Source: Spirochaetota bacterium
GTDB lineage: Bacteria; Spirochaetota; Leptospiria; Turneriellales; Turneriellaceae
Length of the DNA: 11,106 bases
Reading direction: 5' to 3'
Assembly (NCBI GenBank): GCA_963205035.1
Contig: CAUJII010000174.1
Span: 1-11,106, forward strand
Below the pieces are notes generated by a model. The model had not been told where the DNA came from. It did no database searches and worked only from the letters and a program-made list of their open reading frames with translations. Position 1 is the first letter of the stretch, and each line of letters opens with the position of its first letter. Below are positions 1 to 7,165 of this stretch, in pieces. A program made the position numbers and the translations under genes.

Positions 1-1
1 G

Positions 2-3000
2 CCCGGTGTCTCGATCAGCAAGACCGTCCGTATGGGGGTGCAATCGTACGCAGCAGGCGACTCGATGGTTCTTCTGGAGATGACGATGCGCTCGTGGGAT
101 GGCGCGAGCCTTTTGGTCGACCTCAACCAGCAAATTTGGGATAGTTTGGGTAACGGTCCTGTCACTCCTGCACTTATTAAAGATAACTTCGATTCGGTCT
201 TGACGTTGGCCGATGCGCTTTATATACCGGCAGACGTATTAGCGGGTGGTTTTAATGGTACCGAAACAAATATCAATAAGTTCAGGAAGTTTTACGATAC
301 CTTTTTCCCTACCGACGAAACAACGTGCTCGGGTGGCGTTCTCTCCGATGTCGCGGGTGGGGGGCCCGACCTTTTCGAGAACTACACGAATGGTTGCGGT
401 GTAACGGCGCAAAATTTACCGCCTGTGCCGAAAGTCAATCCGAACAGCAGCACGTGTAACGAACAATTCAGTCAAACGTCGTGCTTCAAGTATCCAAAAA
501 CTTTCAACCCCGATGGTACGGTTGCGACTTGGTATATCTACACAGGCCCCTCCGACGGCAAGCTCACGGGCATGTTGACGGCTCTCGTTACGCTCTTTGG
601 CACGATGCACGAAGACGGTGCGGTTATTAAAGTGACGAGCCAAGGAACAGACACAAGTAACGGAGCAATCAATGCAACGCGCTACGATGGAGTACCTATG
701 GCGGTGGGCGATCTCCGCGACAACGTCACTATCCGGAACTTCTGCGCCGACCCGAGTGTTGTGCCGATGCTGCGCGATCCCAAATGCCCTCTCGCCGATT
801 TGGGGTATAGGGTAAAACTCGACTCTGTCTTTACGGCGCTCGCGACTCTCAACGAAACGCATAAGAATGGGGGAGATAATTTGCCGCAGTACGAAGCCGG
901 CGCACTCTCAAACATCTTGAGCGAGTCGGGACCCGGGAACCGTGACGGTTACATGCCGTTTATTTCGACGAATAAGTACCTCAATGTCGGTTATATCGAT
1001 CCTCTCATTCGTGACCTCGAAAGTTTTGTGTCCGACAACGTACGCAAGGCCGAAGACCAGTTTGCGCTCACATCGGGTACGGTGGTCACCGCATCGGGCT
1101 TTAAGAATAAAGACCGCCTGCGGTACTTTGCAACCAAGAACGTTATAAATCCACAGTTCGATGCCGACAAATTGGTAGTCGCAACTCCAGGCATTGTGCA
1201 AAAGAAAAACCACATGCTCGAAGTTGGTGATAAGGTTTTCTTTACAACCACCGGTTCACTGCCGGGTGGTCTGAGCGTCGGGACTGCTGACAGCGGGCCT
1301 TTCTACTATGTCAAGGCACCGGTCACCTCAGACACATTCCGCGTCGGTTCGACGTTGGTTGGAGGAGCGATTGCTTTTACCGGTTCACCTTCGGGAGTGC
1401 ATACTGTACACCAAGCGCTCTACCGCACGAATCGGTTCAATACTCCGGTCAACGGCGTCAGTTTGAACGAAGTCCCCATCAATATGATGAAGCAGTTTGT
1501 GCAGTACTTGCGCACACTCACTTCGGACACTGAAATTGTCAACGCCCTTAAGGCGGCAATCCCCGTCATGAATAACTATTACGCGAATGCACAGAATAGC
1601 AGCACGCGGATTAACATCACCGACGACGACATCAATCATTTTGTCGAAATTATTAACGATAAGAACGCATCGAATGACTACATCGTCGATAGCTTCTTAG
1701 ATATGCTTGTGGCGACCAAAATGGACGACTTGAACACCTTGCGTTCGTTCAACTTCGACCAGTTCAAGACGCTGGGGGATTATCAATCCACGTTTGACGA
1801 CATGAACGACAAGATTGCAAAATACTTCGATACCGACATCAAGAAAGATTTGCTTTATAGCCCTTTCATGCTGGGAGAGCCTACGTGTTTGGGAGGAGCG
1901 TCGGTGGGTTATTATGACCACAACGAAGACGGCGAGTGGAATGCGGGAGCGTTCACGTTTATCTCGAAAGCGTACATTGGACAACCCTCGTACACCGACG
2001 TAGCGAATAAGAAAGACGGCGGCGGCGCGCCAACAGCGTGCTCGATTACGACGCCGATTCCCAATATCTACGACAAAGACTACTACATGATAGACTTAGG
2101 CGGTGTGGCGCGTAATCTTGCTAAATCCGTCGAAACACTGACCCTGCAAGACGTCGATAATTCGCTCAATGCGATGTATGGACGCGTCCTTCTGGGAACG
2201 ACGGCCGACATCATGTACGGACCCAATCCGGATAATGGAAACAAGGTGGAGTGTTACATCAAACCGCAGTCGCTCGGCAGCACGACGGATTTTGACAAGG
2301 AAATGAAAGCGTCAAAAAACAAAGTCATGTGCGATATCTATAACAAAGAAGTCGACGAACCGCACACGACGGACGGCGCTTATACCGATGTAAACGAGAA
2401 CGGGCAGTACGATGCAAAGGGAACGCCAGCGGCAGTCAATGTGCGTAAGATGGTCAACTACTACATGGAAAAGGTGTACATGCCGAACTATGACGACATG
2501 ATCCAGCCGGATCCATTGCGTCCAAATCGTAATTTGCTCAAGTTTGCAACCGATGTTCTGAAAGATTTGCTTTCACCGTCTATTTGCGACGCGAATGGAC
2601 TCAACTGCGGTCCGAACTCTGACTACGTGACGGGAGAACTCGTCAAAGCGCGCGCATCGCTCTCCGCGAGTACGAACTTCACCTCGACAGAGCTCAAGGC
2701 GGTCAAGAATGTCGTGGGCAATCTTCTTTACTACGTAGACGAAGATACAGGCGATCCCAAATATACAGAAATTTTTGTCCGCACAGGGCCGCACTTGGCG
2801 ACAATTTTGCGAGAGTTTGACGGCGACTATAACGATCTCTTGAATTCCGGCCTCGAAGGTTTCAAGCCCGACGGCTTCCTAACGTACTTCTCGACCAACT
2901 TGACGAACAAGGCGCCTTACACCTCGCTCGACATCTTGAGCGATGTGCGTACTCTGTTCAACACCCAGGTGATGCGCTGCTACCCTGGCATCACCGGCGA

Positions 3001-3175
3001 ATACCCCGGTGGGCCAGCGCATTGCAAGAAATACAAGGCGCTCGATACCTTCTGGGGTCAGTTTGGCCTGTTGATGGAGCAGTTCTCCACGGCGGCTTAC
3101 AATAAGCACAAGGATAACTGGAAAAATCAATTAGATGCGACGTATTATAGAAAGCTGGCCGATATTTTTGAGTGA
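2..3175 (+). CDS. Large cysteine-rich, probably exported protein of unknown function (5'-truncated by the window)
   Basis: I do not recognise this gene. The frame is open from base 2, so the start lies outside the window; the ATG at 32 is internal. The visible part is 1,057 residues and ends at TGA 3173-3175. Numbering from base 2, it has 14 cysteines (most in pairs or clusters), many Tyr/Asn/Thr residues and no membrane segment, which suggests an extracytoplasmic protein with disulfides. Two loops resemble acidic Ca-binding loops: DHNEDGEWN at about residue 639 and DVNENGQYD at about residue 796. Residues about 383-470 look like a separate beta-domain with a TGSLPGGLS...YYV...FTGS..GVHTV pattern that I associate with phage tail or virion proteins. 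The flanks look like a mainly helical repeat-free scaffold. A FadL-like outer-membrane protein follows after 6 bases with an overlapping ribosome site, so a surface or outer-membrane-associated role is inferred. Any signal peptide or lipobox would be upstream of the window. Confidence 0.8.
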   Translation, partial: PGVSISKTVRMGVQSYAAGDSMVLLEMTMRSWDGASLLVDLNQQIWDSLGNGPVTPALIKDNFDSVLTLADALYIPADVLAGGFNGTETNINKFRKFYDTFFPTDETTCSGGVLSDVAGGGPDLFENYTNGCGVTAQNLPPVPKVNPNSSTCNEQFSQTSCFKYPKTFNPDGTVATWYIYTGPSDGKLTGMLTALVTLFGTMHEDGAVIKVTSQGTDTSNGAINATRYDGVPMAVGDLRDNVTIRNFCADPSVVPMLRDPKCPLADLGYRVKLDSVFTALATLNETHKNGGDNLPQYEAGALSNILSESGPGNRDGYMPFISTNKYLNVGYIDPLIRDLESFVSDNVRKAEDQFALTSGTVVTASGFKNKDRLRYFATKNVINPQFDADKLVVATPGIVQKKNHMLEVGDKVFFTTTGSLPGGLSVGTADSGPFYYVKAPVTSDTFRVGSTLVGGAIAFTGSPSGVHTVHQALYRTNRFNTPVNGVSLNEVPINMMKQFVQYLRTLTSDTEIVNALKAAIPVMNNYYANAQNSSTRINITDDDINHFVEIINDKNASNDYIVDSFLDMLVATKMDDLNTLRSFNFDQFKTLGDYQSTFDDMNDKIAKYFDTDIKKDLLYSPFMLGEPTCLGGASVGYYDHNEDGEWNAGAFTFISKAYIGQPSYTDVANKKDGGGAPTACSITTPIPNIYDKDYYMIDLGGVARNLAKSVETLTLQDVDNSLNAMYGRVLLGTTADIMYGPNPDNGNKVECYIKPQSLGSTTDFDKEMKASKNKVMCDIYNKEVDEPHTTDGAYTDVNENGQYDAKGTPAAVNVRKMVNYYMEKVYMPNYDDMIQPDPLRPNRNLLKFATDVLKDLLSPSICDANGLNCGPNSDYVTGELVKARASLSASTNFTSTELKAVKNVVGNLLYYVDEDTGDPKYTEIFVRTGPHLATILREFDGDYNDLLNSGLEGFKPDGFLTYFSTNLTNKAPYTSLDILSDVRTLFNTQVMRCYPGITGEYPGGPAHCKKYKALDTFWGQFGLLMEQFSTAAYNKHKDNWKNQLDATYYRKLADIFE
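1148..1410 (+). other. Phage-type beta-domain embedded in the large exported protein
   Basis: Within the large protein this segment reads VGDKVFFTTTG, then SLPGGLSVG, FYYVKAP, DTFRVGSTLVGG, AIAFTGSPSGVHTV. The order (h-x-GDxVxF, TGxLPxGLxxGT, YYV, DTFxVxxTLxG, GTGxHTV-like end) matches a small domain I know from many phage tail and virion proteins. It is read in the host gene's frame without a break. The residues on either side (RYFATKNVI before, ALYRTNRFNTP after) look like the ordinary scaffold of the protein. Boundaries are estimated by eye. The assignment is motif recollection, not a profile match. Confidence 0.5.
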
Positions 3176-3181
3176 GGTTGA

Positions 3182-4738
3182 ATGGAATTTAAGTTTGTGC
3201 GAGTAACTATTCGCTTTATTATTGGGATATTTGGCCTTGCCATTTTGGGGAGTAATCTCCTTTATGCAGAAATTGCCGAAAGTTTCGGCATGGGCCCGAG
3301 GGCGATTGGCACATCGGGCGCAGGGGTCGCGAGTGTCAACGACTGGACTTCTGCGTTTTACAACATGGCCGGCGTGGCGTCGCCCCGCAGCGAACCGCCT
3401 CCTTTTGGCTCTCAGGGGGCTTCTGAAGAAGCTGCAGGCAAAATTCGCCTACTGCGTGATTCGTCTTCACCCGGAGGGCCGAAAGCAAATGAAAAAGGCA
3501 AAGTTGATACCATTGACCAAAAGCTCGCAGGCGAGGTTTTGACCCGCGATGAAAAACCCGCGCATGAATTGGGCATGGGACTACTTTTCCAAGCGACGCT
3601 TCCTTCGATTGAAGCTCAAACGTTCGGTCCGCAAACTAAGAAGAATATCGACTTAGCCAAAAAGAGCATGGTCTACGGCGCCGCTCAGTTGGGACTCATA
3701 TTTGATACGCGCACACTTTTCCATACGCCGAAAAATTTACCCATCCGTTTAGGACTCGCAATTTCAACTCCCATGAGTGCGATTGCAACGCTCAACGACA
3801 CGAAAATTGAGTCATACAATTTTATGCGCTATGGACGCGAGGCGCAGCGCATGCTCATCATTACGGGGCTTGGCGCTCAGGTTTGGAAAAACCGTCTGAG
3901 CATTGGCGTCGGCGCCAACGCATTCTCCGGCGGCAAGGGCAAGTTCGATATGGCAGAGGTCGAAATCGATCCGACGGGTACTTCCCAGACTCCCAATGCA
4001 GAAGTACAAATGGACTTAACGCCGACGGTCGCTCCCGTCGCCGGTGTGCAATATAGACAGCAGATCAAGAATAAGACGATCATGGCGGGCCTGAGTTGGC
4101 GCGGTGAAATGTACATGGAGATGAACCCGTTGAATGCGGCGGCGACAACGCAGCTCTTAGCCGTTGACCTGCCGTTGAGTATGGCGATCCTCGACTTCTA
4201 TTCGCCACATACTTTCACATTAGGTGGCACGTATTTCCATGACGATTCTCTCAAGGTATCTCTCGACTTAGAGATGCAACTTTGGAATTATTACAAAATT
4301 AACCCCGCGCGCGAGCTATATCTCGAGAAAAAAGGGATTAGCTTTAAGAAGATGAATAACATTCTGTTAGTGAAGCTGGGGGCCGAAGCAAAGCCCGGTA
4401 AGTACATTCAAAAAATGCGCAATGTTCCATTGGTAGCACGCCTGGGCTTTAGCTATATTCCTGCTTTCACGCCCGATCAAACCGGGTATTCAAACTATCT
4501 CGATAACAATAAGATTGGGTATTCGTTAGGTGCTTCCTATTTTTTGGATACAAACAAGATTGTTAAGACACCGGTTGAAATTATCTTTGGTTTCCAGCAC
4601 CAGATTATGCTCGAACGGACGTCGACCAAGTCCGGGGATGTCTTGACGTCGCTCCCTTATACGTCGGGCAACCAGCCGGATTATAGCTATGGCGGTCATG
4701 TCATCGTTGTCTCGTTGGGTGCTCAGTTACGGTTTTAG
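3182..4738 (+). CDS. FadL/OMPP1-type outer-membrane protein (hydrophobic-compound channel-like)
   Basis: A 518-residue protein. An N-terminal signal peptide is clear: basic residues K4, R7 and R11, a hydrophobic stretch about 12-28, and a likely cleavage after LYA (29). The mature start carries the FadL-family hallmark at about 36-66: GMGPRAIGTSGAGVA, then a DDxSA-like VNDWTSAFYN and MAGVA where most members have NPAG. The rest alternates short amphipathic strands typical of a beta-barrel and ends in a terminal Phe (AQLRF), the usual outer-membrane insertion signal. Family members carry long-chain fatty acids or other hydrophobic compounds across the outer membrane; the substrate here is unknown. 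A hydrophilic, charged stretch at about 68-128 is an unusual insertion after the hallmark. The ATG start has GAGG at 3174-3177, four bases upstream and overlapping the previous gene's TGA, which indicates translational coupling to the large exported protein. Confidence 0.82.
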   Translation: MEFKFVRVTIRFIIGIFGLAILGSNLLYAEIAESFGMGPRAIGTSGAGVASVNDWTSAFYNMAGVASPRSEPPPFGSQGASEEAAGKIRLLRDSSSPGGPKANEKGKVDTIDQKLAGEVLTRDEKPAHELGMGLLFQATLPSIEAQTFGPQTKKNIDLAKKSMVYGAAQLGLIFDTRTLFHTPKNLPIRLGLAISTPMSAIATLNDTKIESYNFMRYGREAQRMLIITGLGAQVWKNRLSIGVGANAFSGGKGKFDMAEVEIDPTGTSQTPNAEVQMDLTPTVAPVAGVQYRQQIKNKTIMAGLSWRGEMYMEMNPLNAAATTQLLAVDLPLSMAILDFYSPHTFTLGGTYFHDDSLKVSLDLEMQLWNYYKINPARELYLEKKGISFKKMNNILLVKLGAEAKPGKYIQKMRNVPLVARLGFSYIPAFTPDQTGYSNYLDNNKIGYSLGASYFLDTNKIVKTPVEIIFGFQHQIMLERTSTKSGDVLTSLPYTSGNQPDYSYGGHVIVVSLGAQLRF

Positions 4739-4808
4739 CCAGCCGGATACATCACCAGCGACCCACCACCTGTGCTCGTTGGGTAAACTCCGCTCCCCGG
4801 TTGAGGAC
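4739..4808 (+). repeat. Possible decayed tandem copy of the 3' end of the FadL-like gene
   Basis: Two exact 10-mers at the end of the barrel gene recur in the same order just after its stop. CCAGCCGGAT occurs at 4672-4681 and 4739-4748; CTCGTTGGGT occurs at 4711-4720 and 4775-4784. The offset changes from 67 to 64, so the two units differ by exactly one codon between the matches. Read in the +1 frame, the second unit gives QPDTS...H...SLG.LR against QPDYS...H...SLGAQLR at the true C-terminus. The sequence between the matched blocks is poorly conserved. This fits an old, frameshifted partial duplication, but chance is not excluded. Confidence 0.4.
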
Positions 4809-4831
4809 AATTTTCACAACTTGCACAGCCC

Positions 4832-4850
4832 AGGTCGGGGGGGGGGACCT
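4832..4850. repeat. Ten-G homopolymer flanked by AGGTC/GACCT inverted arms
   Basis: Bases 4837-4846 are ten consecutive G. The tract sits between AGGTC (4832-4836) and its complement GACCT (4846-4850), which shares the last G. It lies in the non-coding gap, about 150 bases upstream of the miaB start. Long G tracts are prone to slipped-strand length change and also to sequencing error. Whether this one affects expression cannot be told from the sequence. Confidence 0.6.
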
Positions 4851-4859
4851 TTCTCGATT

Positions 4860-4873
4860 CCCTTACAGAAGGG
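4860..4873. repeat. Small palindrome CCCTT-ACAG-AAGGG in G-rich spacer
   Basis: CCCTT (4860-4864) and AAGGG (4869-4873) form a five-base stem around a four-base loop and are followed by GGAGGTTAGG. The whole resembles the G-rich palindromic intergenic repeats (CCTCCCCCTT...AAGGGGGAGG type) scattered in many bacterial genomes. Only one copy is in the window, so its repeat status is inferred from resemblance. Confidence 0.35.
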
Positions 4874-4985
4874 GGAGGTTAGGCTTTTCAAAAAGAGGTT
4901 TCCGCCGTGTTGCAAAACCCTGAGCGTCGCTGTGCGCAGCGCGTAGTGCGGGTAGTTATGCCTAATTCTTTAATCCGCGAAGGCA

Positions 4986-4991
4986 AAGGAG
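4986..4991 (+). promoter_or_regulatory. Shine-Dalgarno AAGGAG deciding the TTG start of miaB
   Basis: AAGGAG stands six bases before TTG 4998-5000. It is the best ribosome-binding site in the window and no ATG lies near the expected N-terminus, so translation from the rare TTG start is well supported. Confidence 0.75.
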
Positions 4992-4997
4992 TGTCCA

Positions 4998-6389
4998 TTG
5001 GTAGAAAAACCGTTTGAGCTTGATGGGAAAAATCAGAGCCCCAAAGAGGGTGACGATTCGACGAAGCGTTTCTACATCGAGACGTACGGCTGCGCGATGA
5101 ACGAATACGATTCGATGCTCGCGGGGAAGATCATGGAACAAGATTCCGTGCAAACGGAAAAGCCCGACGACGCCGACGTCATTCTTATCAATACATGCGC
5201 CGTCAGAGAAAACGCGCACCAAAAAGTTTATAATCGTTTGCGCGAGCTCAGCCGCTTCCACAAAAAAGGCGCGAAGGTGGGAGTCTTAGGTTGCATGGCG
5301 CAGAATTTGCGCGAAGACCTGCTCTACGAAAATTTACCGGTCGACTTTGTGATGGGCCCCGATGCGTTGCGCAATCTACACAAGGCTGTTACAAAAGAGA
5401 CTCCACAAAAAGCAGAGCGCAGTTTTTTAACGCTTTCGCGCACAGAAACCTACGACGACATTGTGCCTTCGTTCGAGCACCACATGCGCGACCGCGAAAA
5501 CAAGACGACGGCGTTTGTAACAATCCAACGCGGGTGTAATAATTTCTGCGCATTTTGCGTCGTGCCTTATACGCGTGGGCGCGAACGTTCGCGCCCCATG
5601 CAGAGCATTGTCGACGAAGTGAACATGCTGGTTGACAGTGGAGTGAAGTCGGTTGTGCTCTTGGGGCAGAACGTCAACTCGTACAATTTTGAGAGCTACA
5701 AATTCATCCACCTCGTCGAAGAGCTTCTCGCCAAAACAAAAATTTCCCGTATCTATTTCACCTCTCCACACCCCAAGGATTTCCCACTGGAACTCATCGA
5801 CCTCATGGCGCGCGAAGAAAGATTTTGCAACCAAGCGCACGTGCCGCTGCAAGCGGGCTCCAATAATACGCTGAAGCGCATGAAGCGTAATTATACCCGC
5901 GAGTGGTATTTAGACATTATCGGCAACCTGCGTTCGCGTGTGCCGGATATTGCGATCTCGACAGACGTGATTGTTGGGTTTCCCGGCGAGAGCGACGCCG
6001 ATTTTCAAGAGACGTTAGAAGTCATGCAGATTGCGGACTTCGACTCTGCGTTTATGTTTGCCTATTCCGAAAGAAAGGGAACGATTGCGCAGCGGCTTTT
6101 TCCAGACGACGTACCCGAAGCCGTCAAAAAAGCGCGGCTCGCAGAACTCATCGAGCGGCAGCTCGCACGCTCTCTCAAAAACAACCGCCGTTACATCGGG
6201 CAGACGGTCTTAGCGATGGCGGAGCAACCCTCTCGGCGTAACCACAATGAATGGATTGGCCGGTTGCGAAACGGACGCAAGATTATTTTCGCTCCACCCA
6301 CAGGTGCAGGCGACAATTTAGCGGGCAGTAATGTTTCTCTTTTGGTTCACGATGCTTCGAGTCAGGTCTTGCACGGCCAAGCCGTTTGA
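4998..6389 (+). CDS. miaB: tRNA-2-methylthio-N6-dimethylallyladenosine synthase (MiaB)
   Basis: MiaB is a radical-SAM methylthiotransferase that converts i6A to ms2i6A at position 37 of tRNAs reading UNN codons, stabilising codon-anticodon pairing. The 463-residue protein has the full family layout. The N-terminal UPF0004 domain (about 25-130) carries the three iron-sulfur ligands C32 (TYGCAMN), C67 (NTCAVRE) and C99 (LGCMAQ). The radical-SAM core has C180, C184 and C187 in RGCNNFCAFCVVPYTRGRE. Downstream are VPLQAGSN and TDVIVGFPGE, and a C-terminal TRAM domain covers about 395-460. The MiaB-type N-terminus (YGCAMN) and RGRERSRP favour MiaB over MtaB or RimO. It starts with TTG behind a strong AAGGAG. 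It appears to be the first gene of a packed run: its stop (6387-6389) is two bases from the next ATG, although the downstream genes are functionally unrelated. Confidence 0.95.
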   Translation: MVEKPFELDGKNQSPKEGDDSTKRFYIETYGCAMNEYDSMLAGKIMEQDSVQTEKPDDADVILINTCAVRENAHQKVYNRLRELSRFHKKGAKVGVLGCMAQNLREDLLYENLPVDFVMGPDALRNLHKAVTKETPQKAERSFLTLSRTETYDDIVPSFEHHMRDRENKTTAFVTIQRGCNNFCAFCVVPYTRGRERSRPMQSIVDEVNMLVDSGVKSVVLLGQNVNSYNFESYKFIHLVEELLAKTKISRIYFTSPHPKDFPLELIDLMAREERFCNQAHVPLQAGSNNTLKRMKRNYTREWYLDIIGNLRSRVPDIAISTDVIVGFPGESDADFQETLEVMQIADFDSAFMFAYSERKGTIAQRLFPDDVPEAVKKARLAELIERQLARSLKNNRRYIGQTVLAMAEQPSRRNHNEWIGRLRNGRKIIFAPPTGAGDNLAGSNVSLLVHDASSQVLHGQAV

Positions 6390-6391
6390 AA

Positions 6392-7165
6392 ATGCCGTCA
6401 GAAATCTTGCGCTTCGAGAATGTGTGGTGTGGTGAAGAGACTCCACGCAATCATATCGACGGTGTGAGCTTTACTTTGAACCAAGGCGAGGGATTGCTCA
6501 TAAGCGGCCCCGAGGGGAGCGGCAAGAGCATCATCTTAGACCTCGTCCTGGCGAAACGCATCCCAGAAAAGGGTGCCATTTTTTACGCAGGCAAGGAAGG
6601 GGATTTTGCAAACACGCAAGAAGTTGAGATGCTGCGATTTTCTGTCGGGTACGTGAATCAGACGGCCGGTCTCATCAACAACTTGTCGGTTATTGAAAAC
6701 ATTGTTTTGCCGCTGCGCTACCATACACGCATGAAGGACGACGAACTCTTTGCCGCCGCCGATTTTTGGATTGAGCGCTACGAACTCACGCACAAGAAAA
6801 ATACGCGGCCGGTCGGTTTAAGCGCTTCGGAAGCGATTCGCACGGCGATTATCCGTGCGTTCATAGTCGAGCCGCGTATCTTGCTTCTTGATTCGATTGT
6901 CGATGCGCTTTGTCCCTTGGCGTCTCGCCACCTGTTGACGCTTCTTTTTGAAGATATTAAACTACGCGGAATTTCTTATATTCTTTCGTCATACCATCCC
7001 ACAATTTTTGTAGGGCGCGAGTTACAATTCATGCTTGTGTATCGCGGAAAGGTTGTGTTTCAGGGGCCGCTTGCCGAAATTAAAAAGGTGGACAATCCAT
7101 ATCTTGCTCAATACCGCGTTTATGCGACTGAGGGCCCGATGCACCCTTTCAACACAGAAATATGA
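6392..7165 (+). CDS. ABC-type ATPase, MlaF-like, with degenerate catalytic motifs
   Basis: A 257-residue single ABC nucleotide-binding domain. Walker A is intact (GPEGSGKS, residues 39-46), a Q-loop glutamine is present at about 90 (YVNQTAGL) and an H-loop histidine at about 202 (SSYHP). The signature LSGGQ is replaced by LSASE (about 143-147). The Walker B strand reads ILLLDS, with Ser168 where the catalytic Glu normally stands. In known ABC ATPases loss of that Glu usually abolishes or strongly slows hydrolysis, so this protein may bind ATP without normal turnover. The following gene is an MCE/MlaD-like protein overlapping by four bases, which suggests the ATPase of a lipid (Mla-type) transporter; no MlaE permease is in the window. 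The start is uncertain: ATG 6392 is chosen, but TTG 6386, overlapping the miaB stop, is also possible. Neither has a clear Shine-Dalgarno. Confidence 0.85.
   Translation: MPSEILRFENVWCGEETPRNHIDGVSFTLNQGEGLLISGPEGSGKSIILDLVLAKRIPEKGAIFYAGKEGDFANTQEVEMLRFSVGYVNQTAGLINNLSVIENIVLPLRYHTRMKDDELFAAADFWIERYELTHKKNTRPVGLSASEAIRTAIIRAFIVEPRILLLDSIVDALCPLASRHLLTLLFEDIKLRGISYILSSYHPTIFVGRELQFMLVYRGKVVFQGPLAEIKKVDNPYLAQYRVYATEGPMHPFNTEI

Larger units (their letters stand above)
4739..4997. other. Intergenic region upstream of miaB
   Basis: This is the only gap of about 260 bases in the window. It holds the possible decayed barrel-gene copy, the ten-G tract, the small palindrome at 4860-4873, and a further short hairpin (CGCTG 4928-4932, loop TGCG, CAGCG 4937-4941). 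That hairpin has no following T run, so it is not a convincing intrinsic terminator. I found no clear -35/-10 pair, though an AT-rich stretch at 4961-4974 could contain the -10 of a miaB promoter. An 85-codon reading frame crosses the region (4689-4946), but nothing supports its translation. Confidence 0.6.

Noticed and set aside
416..862. 148-codon open frame on the minus strand inside the large exported protein gene
   Set aside because: No recognisable domain, composition typical of an antisense shadow, and the plus-strand frame is continuous and well organised across the region.
4928..4941. CGCTG-TGCG-CAGCG hairpin as an intrinsic terminator
   Set aside because: Only five stem pairs and no T run after it.
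4689..4946. 85-codon plus-strand frame spanning the end of the barrel gene and the spacer
   Set aside because: It starts inside another gene, runs through the G tract and palindrome, and has no ribosome site. Part of it is better explained as a remnant of the barrel's C-terminus.
5427..5852. 141-codon minus-strand frame inside miaB
   Set aside because: It lies opposite the radical-SAM core of a confidently identified gene; the translation has no family features.
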